Source: Candidatus Bandiella woodruffii
GTDB lineage: Bacteria; Pseudomonadota; Alphaproteobacteria; Rickettsiales; Midichloriaceae
DNA length: 64,000 bases
Assembly (NCBI RefSeq): GCF_034359465.1
Contig: NZ_CP110820.1
Span: forward strand, 798,501 to 862,500
Reading direction: 5' to 3'
The translations under genes and the position numbers were made by a program. Position 1 is the stretch's first letter, and every line of letters starts with the position of its first letter. A model generated the notes under the pieces. The model saw only the letters and a program-made list of their open reading frames with translations. It made no database searches and was not told where the DNA came from. Below, in pieces: positions 27,742-37,355 of the stretch.

Positions 27742-27818
27742 ATTACTTATAATCGTGTTAACTATGTGCATTGGATGTTCTGGAAAAGGACAAAGTACGT
27801 ATGGAACAAAACAAACTA
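27742..27818 (+). pseudogene. Remnant of a small lipoprotein gene trapped between IS-D and IS-C
   Basis: The 77 bases read in one frame as LLIIVLTMCIGC then SGKGQSTYGTKQT, a hydrophobic signal segment with lipobox CIGC and a short polar tail. The start codon is lost to IS-D. Removing IS-C C4 with one TA joins ACAAACTA to AGAAACTAAAATAA (29761 onward), which ends the protein as KQTKKLK stop. The original gene would be a very small lipoprotein similar in style to entericidin-type proteins. The function is unknown. Confidence 0.5.
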
Positions 27819-28393
27819 GATAATGTCGTCATGAGATTTTAAGCCAAAGAGATAAACATCTAATCTGAATTGCGGCAAGGAAAGAAGCTGAATTTTTAGC
27901 ATATCTGGTTGCAATTCCCCTCCATCTTTTAAGATGAAGAAAGGTGTTTTCTACAATATGCCTTATTTTATATAAATCTTTATTGTATTTTCTCTGGGTG
28001 ATTCTGTTCTTTTTAGGAGGAATAACAACTCTCATGCCCAATTCTTGGGCATGGTCAATTATGTAATTAACATCGTACCCTCTGTCGGCTAGTAAGTACT
28101 CAGCTTTCATCTCTTCAATAAGATTAACAGCCTGCTTGCAATCAGCTTCTGAGCCTTTTGTGACAATAACTTTGAGTGGCATACCATGTGAATCCAAGGC
28201 AAGGTGAATCTTTGTATTGAGCCCCCTTTTGTACGACTCATATCTTGATTGCCGCCTTTTGCACCTGAAGCATGTGGATGCACTTTACTATGACTTGCGT
28301 CTATCATTAACCATTCCATATCAGGTTCTTTCACAAATATCTCCAATAAAGCCTCCCATATCCTTTTGTCTCTCCATCTGCAAAATCTTTTTT

Positions 28394-29593
28394 GGGAGTG
28401 TTGCAAGATGGAATAAAGAAAGGTATAGTGGAGTGGATTACAGAATAAAGAAGAGAAAAATGTCATCAGCGCATCAAATAATAATGGTATGTTTGGATCA
28501 ATTGGTTGGTAGTGAGCATCAATATCGCAAATTTAAGGAGCTGTTTAATTTTGGGGCAGCAGAGCAAGAGCTGAAGGGAATTGAATCTCCTGCTAATTAT
28601 AAGGGATATGGTGTTTTACGTTTATTTAAATGCTTGTTGTTACAGTTTATGGAAGATTTGTCAGATCGTGAACTAGAAAGATATTTGAGTGACAGTGTTG
28701 CAGCCAAGTGGTTTTGTGATTTTGATTTAACCGAAGCCACACCTGATTATAGCGTTTTTAGTAGAATCCGCTCAAAGATAGGAACAAATTTGTTATCAAA
28801 AATCTTTGCCATTTTTAGAGATCAACTAAAATCTCAAGGATATATGAGCGAGGTATTTACTTTTGTTGATGCAAGTCACTTGATCTCCAAAGCTAATTTA
28901 TGGGAAGAGCGGGATGAAGCCAGAAAACAAAAATATGAAAAACTTAACAACGAAGTCTTGCCTAAAGTCGCACATGATAAACAAGCCAAAATAGGGTGCA
29001 AGGGTGGTAGTAAATTTTGGTATGGCTATAAGAAAAACATGTAAGCGTAGATATTCAATCCGGAATGATCAACAAGGTTGCTATAACGCCTGCTAATGTT
29101 ACCGATGCAAAGGGAGTTGCGCATGTTTTACCAAATAGTGGAGCAGTTTATGCTGACAAAGGGTATTGTGTTGCACCAGCAAAGAATGCAGCTAAAAGCA
29201 GAGGTATTCATTTTTGCGCCATCAAGAAAAACAATATGAAGCAAAAGAATTTTGACCTTGATCGATACTATACTTCCATAAGGGCTCCGTTTGAGAGGGT
29301 GTTTTCTCAAGATAATAAACGATTGCGATACATAGGAATTGCCAAAAATCAGTTTGCTGAATTTATGAATGCTATCTGCTTTAATTTAAAACGTTTAACG
29401 GTTCTTACTGCCTAAGCTCATAAAATCACGCTTCGCAGAATCAATAAAAAGCTAAAAATTACCATATCCCACCTCAAAGAAATCTTTTGAATTCTTGGGG
29501 AAACCAGTTTTTTGTTAATTTTTTTAGACCATGGTCCAAACTTCCTTAAATCAAACCATCACATTTATCCTTATTTTATCTTTCAACGCTCCC
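28394..29593 (+). mobile_element. IS-D copy D3, complete
   Basis: This is a 1200-bp copy, inverted relative to D2 and only 652 bp away from it. The two copies form a long inverted repeat capable of recombination. Confidence 0.92.
28460..29415 (+). CDS. IS-D transposase (two frames)
   Basis: Intact frames as in D1, with one residue difference (FGAAEQEL instead of FGAVEQEL). A longer frame from 28217 that fuses IS-C antisense sequence to this gene is an artefact of the junction. Confidence 0.85.
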
Positions 29594-29894
29594 ATAATGT
29601 GCCAAACCTCCCCACGTACCTTCCCTTCCTGGCAAATGATCCTTTATCAAATCCCACATATTATCTGTTATATCATGCCTATGTAGCCCTAAATCCATTT
29701 TTACTCCTGATTTATCTTTTCTTTCATATTATACCACAAATCTCATGACGACACTATCTAAGAAACTAAAATAATTATTAAGAGTGGATGCAAAACTGAA
29801 TAAATAACGCTTTATGTTAGTGGCTAGTCAACTTTTGAACTTACCTATCGTCTTCTCATTTGCCAATCTTTAATTTGACTTGAGGTATATTATG

Positions 29895-29923
29895 CTTGAA
29901 AAAATAACGTGATGTGCCTAAAT
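29895..29923 (+). promoter_or_regulatory. Possible heat-shock (RpoH-type) promoter of grpE
   Basis: CTTGAAAA is followed after 18 bases from CTTG by CCTAAAT, which resembles the alphaproteobacterial sigma-32 pattern (CTTG, then about 17-18 bases, then CYTAT-like). It lies 34 bp before the grpE start, a plausible distance. This rests on pattern alone. Confidence 0.35.
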
Positions 29924-29956
29924 AAGTGATACAGATTAATATGTAATGAAATAAGT

Positions 29957-30517
29957 ATGGACCAAGACAACAAGCAGCAAAATGAACAAAATAAGCCAGC
30001 TCAAGAAGAAGTACAAGAAAACAAAGTAGAAGACAACGCTACGTTGAAGCATTGCCAAGAGTATGAGGAGGAAACAAAGAAGTTGAAGGATGCGCTAATC
30101 AGGGAGAAGGCAGAGAACGAAAATTTAAGAAAAAGGTTCAAAAGAGAGCTGGAAGAAGCCCATAAATTTGGTATCGCAAACTTTGTGAAATCCATTATAG
30201 AACAATTTGAGAATTTGTTCAGAGCTTTAGAAAATGTGGATAGAGAATCATGCAAATCCCATAAAGAATTCAATACCTTATTTGAGGGTGTGGAGATGAG
30301 TAAGAATAATCTACTCAAGAGCTTTCAAGAATTCGATATCAACAGGATATATCCATTGAATGAGCAGTTTGATCATAACTTTCATCAAGCAATATCGCAG
30401 GTTACAGACGAACATAAAGAGCCAAATATCATAGTAAACGTGGTTCAGGCTGGTTATACGATAAAGGACAAACTGTTGAGGCCAGCGATAGTAATTGTGT
30501 CGAAAAAAGAAGGCTAA
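29957..30517 (+). CDS. grpE: Nucleotide exchange factor GrpE
   Basis: GrpE releases ADP from DnaK in the chaperone cycle. The 186-residue protein has a disordered acidic and Gln-rich N-terminus, a long coiled coil (about residues 35-90: LIREKAENENLRKRFKREL), and the C-terminal wing with GVEMSKNNLL, NEQFDHNFHQAI and VVQAGYTIKDKLLRPAIVIVSK. The length is normal. It stands alone, with a hairpin terminator right behind it. The putative heat-shock promoter upstream would fit its role. Confidence 0.96.
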   Translation: MDQDNKQQNEQNKPAQEEVQENKVEDNATLKHCQEYEEETKKLKDALIREKAENENLRKRFKRELEEAHKFGIANFVKSIIEQFENLFRALENVDRESCKSHKEFNTLFEGVEMSKNNLLKSFQEFDINRIYPLNEQFDHNFHQAISQVTDEHKEPNIIVNVVQAGYTIKDKLLRPAIVIVSKKEG

Positions 30518-30533
30518 AGAATTTCAAAACCGC

Positions 30534-30584
30534 AAATGGCAAGCTTTGCACTTGCGTGCGATCCCCCAGGCTTGCCATTTTACT
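30534..30584 (+). terminator. Rho-independent terminator of grpE
   Basis: AAATGGCAAGC (30534-30544) pairs perfectly with GCTTGCCATTT (30570-30580) around a 25-nt loop and is followed by TACTCTTCTTATTT. It begins 17 bp after the grpE stop. Confidence 0.7.
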
Positions 30585-31118
30585 CTTCTTATTTAAAGGT
30601 GGTTAGAATTTTGGGAGTGTTGCCATAAGATAGATAAGATGCTAAAATGAATATAGCGAGCAACAAAGAAAATAGAGATATGAATACAGAGTGTAAAAAA
30701 TGCAGTAGCAGTAAATACGTTAAGAATGGTAATATTAGGGGTATGCAAAGGTATAAATGCAAAGAGTGTGGATGTAATTTTACAAACACTAAATTAAGAG
30801 GCTGTTCGCCAGAGATGAAGGCTCTGGCAGTGTTATTGTACAGCATGGAAAAAAGTAGCTTTAGATGGCTAGGGAAATTATTTAAAGTAGCTCATACTAG
30901 CGTATATAAGTGGATAATACTGTATGCTAAAAAGATACCAAGACCAACAGTGCCGGAAGAATTGAGAGAAGTTGAAATAGATGAGATGTGGCATTTTGTA
31001 GATTCAAAAAAAAACAAATTATGGATATGGAAAGCCTATAGTAGGGAGCTCAAGAGAGTTGTTGCCTGGGTGGTTGGTAAGCGTAACGTTACAACCTTTA
31101 GAAAATTGTGGAAAATCA

Positions 31119-31923
31119 GGGAGTGTTCATAAATAGATAGAAAGAGCTAAAGCTTTGTTAAAAAATAAAACAAGGGATAATCTTAGCATTTCAGAACACT
31201 TGCTAAAGCGTTTAGTCTTGCGATTTAATCTAGCAAGCATATCCCTTAAGGAGGAATTGAAGCTCTCAACCAAACAAGTTTCAGACTTTGTCTGCAGATG
31301 TATTTGAGCAATTTTATAATGACAATAGACCTCATACCCATCTGTACACATATAACGAATTTGGTATTTTTCTCCTAGCTCACGAGCTAAATCTACGTAA
31401 TTTTCTTTATCACCTGAACCTACTTTAAACGCAACAGTTTTGAATCTGTCCCTATCGACAGCAGTCCATATTCTTGTTTTATTCTCTTTTTTTTGACGTA
31501 TGTATATAGCTCATCCATCTCTAATATCTCTATACGCTTCTTATCTCCCTCTATCTTTTGATTCGTCACCATCTCATCTACTACTTTCCCTGCTTGTTTG
31601 ATCCAATAAAATACTGTACTTAACGGGATATTTAATATGTGAGCTATCCTCCTAATTCCGCAGTTATTTAGATACATCTTTATCACCATGCTCCTCTCTT
31701 TATTACCATATTTCCAATTCTTCCTACCATCTCCTTCTGTAAAGTTTTTATTACAACTCTTACATTTGTATCTCTGCTTTTTCCTTGCATATCCATTTTT
31801 TGATACCTCTTTCCCTTTGCAATATTTACATTCTATTTTCTCCATTTTTCCCTTTCTTTTTTTTCCTTCCCTCTCCTTATATCACATTCTTTTCTTCTTT
31901 CCTATCCTTTTTAAAACACTCCC
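31119..31923 (-). mobile_element. IS-A copy A5, complete, inside IS-B
   Basis: This 805-bp copy in reverse orientation is inserted at GAAAATCA/AATCATAAG of IS-B with a short shared AATCA. Both ends are intact. Confidence 0.93.
31127..31845 (-). CDS. IS-A transposase (two frames, A8 tract)
   Basis: The zinc-ribbon frame starts at 31845 and the catalytic frame ends at 31127, joined by -1 slippage on the A8 tract. See the reference copy at 38202-38920. Confidence 0.85.
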
Positions 31924-32388
31924 AATCATAAGTAGAGATAATTGCAGTTATTACACAGACGATTGGTCTGTTTATTCAGAGGTTATACCTCGCCATCAAC
32001 ATGTTGTTGGCAAACAACATACACTCTCAATTGAGTCCAATAACTCAAACACAAGGCACAGAATTGCAAGAATGACCAGAAAAACAAAGGTAGTTTCAAA
32101 ATCTGAAGAAGTTGTCGATCTTACGATTAAGCTCTGGCTACATTTTGAGGATAACAATAATTTCCTAAGTGAGCAGGGCAATTTTATATCTATCTTTGGC
32201 TAACACTCTGAGAATTTTAAGGATTTTGTATTGGCATTTACCATCAAATTCATAAGGTTTTTCCACTGAAATTACCATTTTCTTATGGATATAATCAGAT
32301 TTTTATCTGCTTATTCCCTCGTTTCGCCATACTTCTATGACTCTTGATAGAGGGGCCAGGTACGCGGATTAGAGGTTTTAACAATCTT

Positions 32389-34671
32389 TTAAAAGTCCTC
32401 TAAAATTTTCCGTATAAAGCTTTTTTCAGAACTAGGTTCCTTCTCTAAGTCGCCTTTTTTCTCAGGGCTTGGAGCGGGTACTTCTTTGCTTTTCATTTCA
32501 GGGTTAACCTTTTTGTCTTCCTTTTCTGCCGTATGTTTTTTCGTAGGTCCTTCCAGCAACTTTTTCCAAGCGGCCTTGTTGATAAGTTCATCGCTTTGTT
32601 TGACATCCTTCATTGTAAGCTTAAACTTTCCTCTATTGTCGACGCCTAGATATTTTACGTTGACAAATTCACCTTCAGATAAAACATTTTCTAATGTATC
32701 TATTTTTCTGTCTAAAATCTCGCTTATATGAACAAGCCCCTCTGCACTACCCAAAAACCTTGCAAAAATACCAAACGGCATAATTTTTACAACCGTTGCT
32801 GTATAGACCTCACCTCTTTCTGGTTCTGCTACTATGTCGGTGATCATTTTTTTTGCAATAATTAAAGATGCCTCATCCTTAGCAAAAACAGATACTTTGC
32901 CATCATCCTCTATATCAACCTTTGCTCCACTTTTTTCGCAGATATCTTTTATAATTTTCCCGCCTGGTCCGATGATTGCCCCTATTTTTTCCTTATTTAT
33001 GTTAATTGATACAATCCTAGGAGCAGATGAGCTCAAGTTGGCATTTGGCTGTGAAATCACTTTTAACATCTTGCCCATTATGTGATCACAACCCTTTCTT
33101 GCCTGGGCAACTGCTTGCTTCATAATCTCTATGGTGATCCCACGTACTTTTATGTCCATTTGTAGTGCTGTAACACCATTTTTTGTGCATGCCACTTTGA
33201 AATCCATATCACCAAGAGCATCTTCATCTCCTAATATATCCGACAGAATTGCAAACCTATCCTGTTCTAAAATTAATCCCATAGCAATCCCTGCTACAGG
33301 TGTTTTAATTGGCACTCCTGTGTCCATTAAAGACAGTACGGAAGCGCAAACAGTTGCCATTGAGGACGAGCCATTGGATTCCGTAATCTCGTTCACTATA
33401 CGTATTGTATAGGGGAAAGCGTCGATGTTAGGAAGTATGGATAATATGGCTTTGTGGGCTAACTTACCATGGCCTATTTCTCTTCTGCCTGGTGGTCTCA
33501 ACATTCCAACTTCCCCCACAGAGTAAGGTGGAAAGTTGTAATGCAGCAAAAATCTGTCAGAAGAGACACCAGTTATATCATCCCTTAACTGAGAGTCTTG
33601 CATGCTGCCTAAAGTCACTACGGCTAATGCTTGTGTTTCTCCTCTTGTAAATAACGCAGAACCATGTGGTTGTGGTAACAAACCAACTTCACATTCTATG
33701 TTTCTGATATCTTCTAGGTTTCTGCCATCAATCCTGACATTTTGATCCAAAATTTTAGTTCTAACCACCTCTTTTTGAAGCTTTTTAAATGCCATGTCAA
33801 AAACATTTTGCTCAAAATTTTCATTTTGTGCATGCTTTTGAAGGGCCGTTTCATAGATACCTTTTAGTTGTTCATTCCTCTCTTTTTTATTGACTATTTT
33901 ATATACGTCTTTTACATCATTTTGAAATTCTTGCTTCAAGACTTCATAAACGTTAGAGATGCTGAACTTAACGTAATCATATTTACTTTTTCCTGCAACA
34001 GATGCGAAATCGTTGATCAAATCAATGATTGGCTGAATATTATTATGTCCGAATTCTATAGCCGAGATTAGCTTTTCCTCACTAATTTCTTTTGCTGATG
34101 ACTCAATCATTAAGACAGAATCCTTTGTTCCTGCAATCACTAAATCCAGATCAGATTTCTCTAAATCTAGTGAGGATGGGTTAATAGTAAACTCTCCATC
34201 TACTATGCCAACCTTAATTGCTGCTAACGCATTAGTGAACGGCACTTCTGAGATTTGTAGTGCAGCAGCTGTTCCTATTATTGCAAGTACATCAGTTGGC
34301 GCATTATCATCATAGGACAGCACCTTACATATCACATTGACTTCGTGGAAAAAATCCTCGGGAAACAAAGGTCTGATCGGCCTGTCTATGAGCCTTGAAA
34401 TTAAAACTTCTCTATCAGACGGCTTCCCTTCTCTCTTCATGAATCCACCAGGTAATTTGCCAGCGGCGTAATACTTTTCTAAATAGTGAACGGTGAGAGG
34501 AAAGAAATCAATCCCTTCCTTTATTTTCTTGTTATAAGTAACGGTGCAAAGGACAACGCTGCTCCCCATCCGTACCATTACTGCGGCGTCAGCTTGTCTT
34601 GCGATTTTGCCTGTTTCTAACTCTATCCTTTTGCCACCCCATTCTATGGATTTGCTCACTATGTTAAACAT
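32389..34671 (-). CDS. pnp: Polyribonucleotide nucleotidyltransferase (PNPase)
   Basis: PNPase degrades RNA 3' to 5' by phosphorolysis. The 760-residue protein has two RNase PH cores (first with TVTYNKKIKEGIDFFPLTVHY; second with GRREIGHGKLAHKA, ITESNGSSSMATVCA and the metal site DILGDEDALGDMDFKVA), then a KH domain (IGAIIGPGGKIIKDICE), an S1 domain (VKIMPFGIFARFLGSAEGLVHIS) and a Lys/Glu-rich tail. The tail may be a degradosome contact. It starts right at the end of rpsO (no gap), the conserved rpsO-pnp order. Confidence 0.97.
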   Translation of the reverse strand: MFNIVSKSIEWGGKRIELETGKIARQADAAVMVRMGSSVVLCTVTYNKKIKEGIDFFPLTVHYLEKYYAAGKLPGGFMKREGKPSDREVLISRLIDRPIRPLFPEDFFHEVNVICKVLSYDDNAPTDVLAIIGTAAALQISEVPFTNALAAIKVGIVDGEFTINPSSLDLEKSDLDLVIAGTKDSVLMIESSAKEISEEKLISAIEFGHNNIQPIIDLINDFASVAGKSKYDYVKFSISNVYEVLKQEFQNDVKDVYKIVNKKERNEQLKGIYETALQKHAQNENFEQNVFDMAFKKLQKEVVRTKILDQNVRIDGRNLEDIRNIECEVGLLPQPHGSALFTRGETQALAVVTLGSMQDSQLRDDITGVSSDRFLLHYNFPPYSVGEVGMLRPPGRREIGHGKLAHKAILSILPNIDAFPYTIRIVNEITESNGSSSMATVCASVLSLMDTGVPIKTPVAGIAMGLILEQDRFAILSDILGDEDALGDMDFKVACTKNGVTALQMDIKVRGITIEIMKQAVAQARKGCDHIMGKMLKVISQPNANLSSSAPRIVSININKEKIGAIIGPGGKIIKDICEKSGAKVDIEDDGKVSVFAKDEASLIIAKKMITDIVAEPERGEVYTATVVKIMPFGIFARFLGSAEGLVHISEILDRKIDTLENVLSEGEFVNVKYLGVDNRGKFKLTMKDVKQSDELINKAAWKKLLEGPTKKHTAEKEDKKVNPEMKSKEVPAPSPEKKGDLEKEPSSEKSFIRKILEDF

Positions 34672-34944
34672 CTATATTCCTTTTAATTGTAGTTCCTGTA
34701 TTAATTTCTCGTATCTAGCGTGATCTGTTCTTTTTAAGTAAGTTAATAGCCTTTTGCGCTTTACTACGAAAGCCAGAAGACCTCTCTTTGCTTGATAATC
34801 CTTCTTGTTTGCTTTTAAGTGCTCAGTCAAGTTTTTGATATGGTGAGTAAACAAAGCGCACTGTACTTCTGAAGAACCTGTGTCATTGTCTCCCCGTCCA
34901 AACTTAGTAATAAGCTCATTTTGTAGTTCTTTAGTAATCGACAT
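34672..34944 (-). CDS. rpsO: 30S ribosomal protein S15
   Basis: The 90-residue protein shows the family signature FGRGDNDTGSSEVQCALFTHHI followed by LTEHLKANKKDYQAKRGL and LLTYLKRTDHARYEKLI. It binds 16S rRNA helices 20-22 early in small-subunit assembly. It lies between truB (14 bp upstream) and pnp, and a sequence AAAGGAGG-like stretch precedes its ATG. Confidence 0.97.
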   Translation of the reverse strand: MSITKELQNELITKFGRGDNDTGSSEVQCALFTHHIKNLTEHLKANKKDYQAKRGLLAFVVKRKRLLTYLKRTDHARYEKLIQELQLKGI

Positions 34945-34958
34945 CTATATTCCTCCTT

Positions 34959-35834
34959 TTAAAAAGTTTTTATTGGTTTTAAGTAACCGTCTAAGAAAGT
35001 ACAAAGAGCGATAAGTACGCCATCACTTTTTGCTGCTACCGTAGAGTTACTTTTAAACGAATCTAAGCAGACGATAGTTTGACCATTTTTTAATTTACTA
35101 ACGCAAGCTTGCTCTGAATTATAAACAGGGATGTCGTCTAGCACATAATCCAGAGGCAAAATTCTTGACGATAGATAATCATAAAATTCACTTGGATGCA
35201 AGAAATCTTTTTCTTTTTCGCTGCTAACCATCTCTTTGTTTTGAAATATGCCGCTTAGATTTCTCCTTAGTGTTGTCACATGAGCCAATGTACCTAAAGA
35301 TTCAGCCAAATCTCTTGCAAGCGACCTAATATAAAATCCTTTACCACAGACCACATGAAAAGAAGTTTCGTTTTTATTATGCGCTAGAACAGAGAATTTT
35401 TTGAGCGTAACTAATTTTGGTTTTAAAGAGATATCATCACCATTTCTTGCGTAATCATAAGCTCTTCTTCCATTGACTTTAACTGCTGAAAAGATTGGTG
35501 GGACTTGTTCTATTTTGCCAATGAAGTCATTTAACTTCTCCTCTATATCCTTTTGTGTTGGGATGTGGCTGCAAGTTTCTTTAACATCCCCCGTCAAATC
35601 ATCGCTATCTGTTGAAATCCCCCATTTTACCCTAAAAGTATAGTCTTTTTCGAGTGCCATAGCATACTCGACCAGTCTGGTTGCTTTCCCAACTGCCATT
35701 AGAAGAAAGCCAGATGCGAAAGGGTCAAGGGTTCCGCAATGACCCACTTTGGTATTTAATATTCTTTTGAAACGGTTGATGGTTTGAAAAGATGATAGGT
35801 TTGTGGGTTTGTCTATTAAAAGCCATCCATCCAT
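34959..35834 (-). CDS. truB: tRNA pseudouridine(55) synthase
   Basis: TruB makes the T-loop pseudouridine 55 in tRNAs. The 291-residue protein has GWLLIDKPTNLSS, the catalytic Asp37 in GHCGTLDPFASG, EKDYTFRVKWG, PPIFSAVKVNGRRAYDYAR and GFYIRSLARDL. It is the first gene of truB-rpsO-pnp. The usual rbfA/infB genes upstream are absent; rluB precedes it on the same strand 27 bp away. Confidence 0.96.
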   Translation of the reverse strand: MDGWLLIDKPTNLSSFQTINRFKRILNTKVGHCGTLDPFASGFLLMAVGKATRLVEYAMALEKDYTFRVKWGISTDSDDLTGDVKETCSHIPTQKDIEEKLNDFIGKIEQVPPIFSAVKVNGRRAYDYARNGDDISLKPKLVTLKKFSVLAHNKNETSFHVVCGKGFYIRSLARDLAESLGTLAHVTTLRRNLSGIFQNKEMVSSEKEKDFLHPSEFYDYLSSRILPLDYVLDDIPVYNSEQACVSKLKNGQTIVCLDSFKSNSTVAAKSDGVLIALCTFLDGYLKPIKTF

Positions 35835-35861
35835 ATTAATTGCGCCCCTAAAATATGTCGT

Positions 35862-36587
35862 CTATAGATTTAATTTACAGGAGGTATACTCGTTGAATTC
35901 TTGATTGTCAATTTCTATCAGATCCCTTTCTTTCATACTTCCTATGGAAAACTTACCATATGACGTTCTAATCAGCCTTGTTACCTGTAGGTCAAAACGT
36001 TCAAAAACACGTCTTATCTCCCTATTTTTGCCCTCGCTTAGAGTAACTTTATACCAGGCTTTTGTGTTATGTTGTTTTGTGATTTCTATGAAAATTGGGG
36101 CATACTTTATACTGTCTATTGTGACACCTGCAGCTAACGCTTCTGGCATTTTTGTTGGCATCTTGCCATGAGCTTTGCATAAGTAGACCCTTTCTATCTT
36201 TGTTGATGGCAATTCTAAGGTTCGGGCTAAATTACCACTGTTAGTAAGTAGTATCAGTCCCTCTGTATTGTAATCCAGTCGTCCAACAGAAATTACACGT
36301 CCTATGCTTGATGGCAATATTTCGAATAAAGTTGTTCTTTTTAATGGATCTTTATGGCTTGTTATCACGCCCTTTGGCTTGAAGTACTTCCATAGCTTGA
36401 CGTTAATGTTTTTTGATAAAACTTTCCCAGCTACCGATATTTCATCCTCATCTTTGACAAAGAAAACAGGAGTGTTGATGGTAACGCCATTGACTTTAAC
36501 CAGTCCGTGGGCGATAAGTTTCTCTGCTTCTCTCCTTGAGGATGCGCCGCAGGCTGACAAGGCTTTAGATATTCTGATTAATGACAT
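35862..36587 (-). CDS. rluB: Large-subunit rRNA pseudouridine synthase, RluB/RsuA family
   Basis: The 241-residue enzyme has an N-terminal S4 domain (MSLIRISKALSACGASSRREAEKLI) and the catalytic motif GRLDYNTEGLILLTNSG with its Asp, followed by KARxYxV-like ERVYLCKAHG and EGKNREIRRVFE. I chose ATG 36587. The frame stays open to 36725, but the extra 46 codons consist of a hydrophobic stretch and, at their start, the dispersed repeat (SPKHDVTNFLSYRGYA). No clear ribosome-binding site marks either start. RluB or RluE-type specificity cannot be settled from sequence. Confidence 0.88.
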   Translation of the reverse strand: MSLIRISKALSACGASSRREAEKLIAHGLVKVNGVTINTPVFFVKDEDEISVAGKVLSKNINVKLWKYFKPKGVITSHKDPLKRTTLFEILPSSIGRVISVGRLDYNTEGLILLTNSGNLARTLELPSTKIERVYLCKAHGKMPTKMPEALAAGVTIDSIKYAPIFIEITKQHNTKAWYKVTLSEGKNREIRRVFERFDLQVTRLIRTSYGKFSIGSMKERDLIEIDNQEFNEYTSCKLNL

Positions 36588-36671
36588 GTTGGATTTTAAT
36601 AATAAGAAACATGAGAATATTGAGACAAAAAACTTACACCTTAATACAACACTCTTCAACATAATGCCTGA

Positions 36672-36807
36672 AGCATACCCACGATAACTTAAAAAGTTAG
36701 TGACATCATGTTTCGGACTTCCCATTTAGTTGTGTGCCTTTGTGCGCTCTTCATGCTTATCACTCGCACCCCTAGCTCTTTCTGAATTTTTTAATTTACC
36801 AGAAGTA
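36672..36807 (-). repeat. Divergent copy of the dispersed palindromic repeat upstream of rluB
   Basis: On the minus strand it carries GATAAGCATGAAGAGCGCACAAAG, split here as GATAAGCATG and AAGAGCGCACAAAG, then GGAAGTCCGAAACATG and AAGTTATCGTGGGTATG. This follows the order of the unit at 19381-19550. In the same frame it reads DKHEERTK, a stop, then MGSPKHDVTNFLSYR, which runs open into rluB. Confidence 0.65.
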
Positions 36808-36845
36808 CGGCTTCGGGAGATAGGTGGTAGTTAATATGACAACGT

Positions 36846-36870
36846 AAAAAAAAGGGGCGCAAAGCCCCTT
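36846..36870 (-). terminator. Rho-independent terminator of pal
   Basis: On the minus strand GGGGC TTTGC GCCCC is followed by eight T residues. It lies 20 bp after the pal stop codon. Confidence 0.85.
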
Positions 36871-36890
36871 TTGCGATTTTGATATAGGTG

Positions 36891-37355
36891 TTATCTGATT
36901 ACTGTAACGCCCCTTCTGTTTTGTGAGAAAGCTTCTTCTGTGTCGCCTTCAACTGCAGGTTTTTCTTTGCCGAAACTAATCACAGTAACTCTGTCTGGGT
37001 TAACTCCGTTTTGCACCAAATATTCTTTTTCGCTATTTGCACGTCTTTCGCCAAGAGCAAGGTTGTATTCGATCGTTCCTCTTTTATCGCAATGCCCCTC
37101 GATAACGAATTTGAGATTAGGATATTCTTTCATGAAGCCAACTTGTTTGTCAAGAGTAGCTCTTGCATCATTGGATAGAGCTGAGCTATCGAAAGCAAAA
37201 TACACTTTATCCCCAACTTTTGTTTCGAATTCTTGTAGAGTTGCATGAGAAACTGAACTGCTATCGTCTCCCAAGTTGTTTTTTTGTTGCGATTTGTGAG
37301 TACAACCAACTGCCATCAAAGCCACTAGGCAAACAGTAAGCGGTAATTTTTTCAT
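36891..37355 (-). CDS. pal: Peptidoglycan-associated lipoprotein
   Basis: Pal is the outer-membrane lipoprotein of the Tol-Pal system and binds peptidoglycan diaminopimelate. The start at 37355 follows AAGGAGTCAA and gives a 154-residue protein with the signal MKKLPLTVCLVALMAVGC (lipobox AVGC). The OmpA-C domain has VYFAFDSSALSNDA, FVIEGHCDKRGTIEYNLALGERRA and VISFGKEKP. A longer frame to 37442 exists but lacks this start signal. tolB, normally just upstream, is not present here. Confidence 0.96.
   Translation of the reverse strand: MKKLPLTVCLVALMAVGCTHKSQQKNNLGDDSSSVSHATLQEFETKVGDKVYFAFDSSALSNDARATLDKQVGFMKEYPNLKFVIEGHCDKRGTIEYNLALGERRANSEKEYLVQNGVNPDRVTVISFGKEKPAVEGDTEEAFSQNRRGVTVIR

Larger units (their letters stand above)
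27829..29698 (-). pseudogene. IS-C transposase, interrupted and deleted
   Basis: The N-terminal codons (29698 to about 29596) and the C-terminal part (to 27829) remain. The segment with RTGSPWRDLP is deleted and replaced by IS-D, so no functional enzyme can be made. Confidence 0.85.
27819..29758 (-). mobile_element. IS-C copy C4, interrupted by IS-D with internal deletion
   Basis: The outer ends GATAATGTCG (27819) and CGACACTATC (29758) are both present and flanked by TA. IS-D (28394-29593) sits between CAAAATCTTTTT and ATAATGTGCC. About 100 bp of IS-C that should lie between these points are gone, so the IS-D junction came with a deletion. Confidence 0.9.
30647..32203 (+). pseudogene. IS-B transposase split by IS-A
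   Basis: With a 9-A tract the frame is open from the zinc ribbon to FRKLWKI, where IS-A enters. The rest (ISRDNCSYYTDDWSVY to the stop) continues after 31923. Without IS-A it would be intact. Confidence 0.88.
30613..32210 (+). mobile_element. IS-B copy B3, interrupted by IS-A
   Basis: The left end GGGAGTGTTGCC and right end TAACACTCTG are flanked by the perfect 8-bp repeat AGAATTTT (30605-30612 and 32211-32218). This proves an 8-bp target duplication for IS-B, as expected for the IS1 family. IS-A occupies 31119-31923. Confidence 0.95.

Noticed and set aside
27742-27818. Reading the minus strand of this segment as a membrane-protein fragment (NYVHWMFWKRTKYVWNKT type)
   Set aside because: The plus-strand frame gives a lipobox and a stop restored across IS-C, which is the stronger explanation.
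32211-32388. Short minus-strand frame downstream of pnp (MVISVEKPYEF...) interrupted by IS-B
   Set aside because: When IS-B is removed the frame ends after only about 27 codons and shows no homology I recognise.
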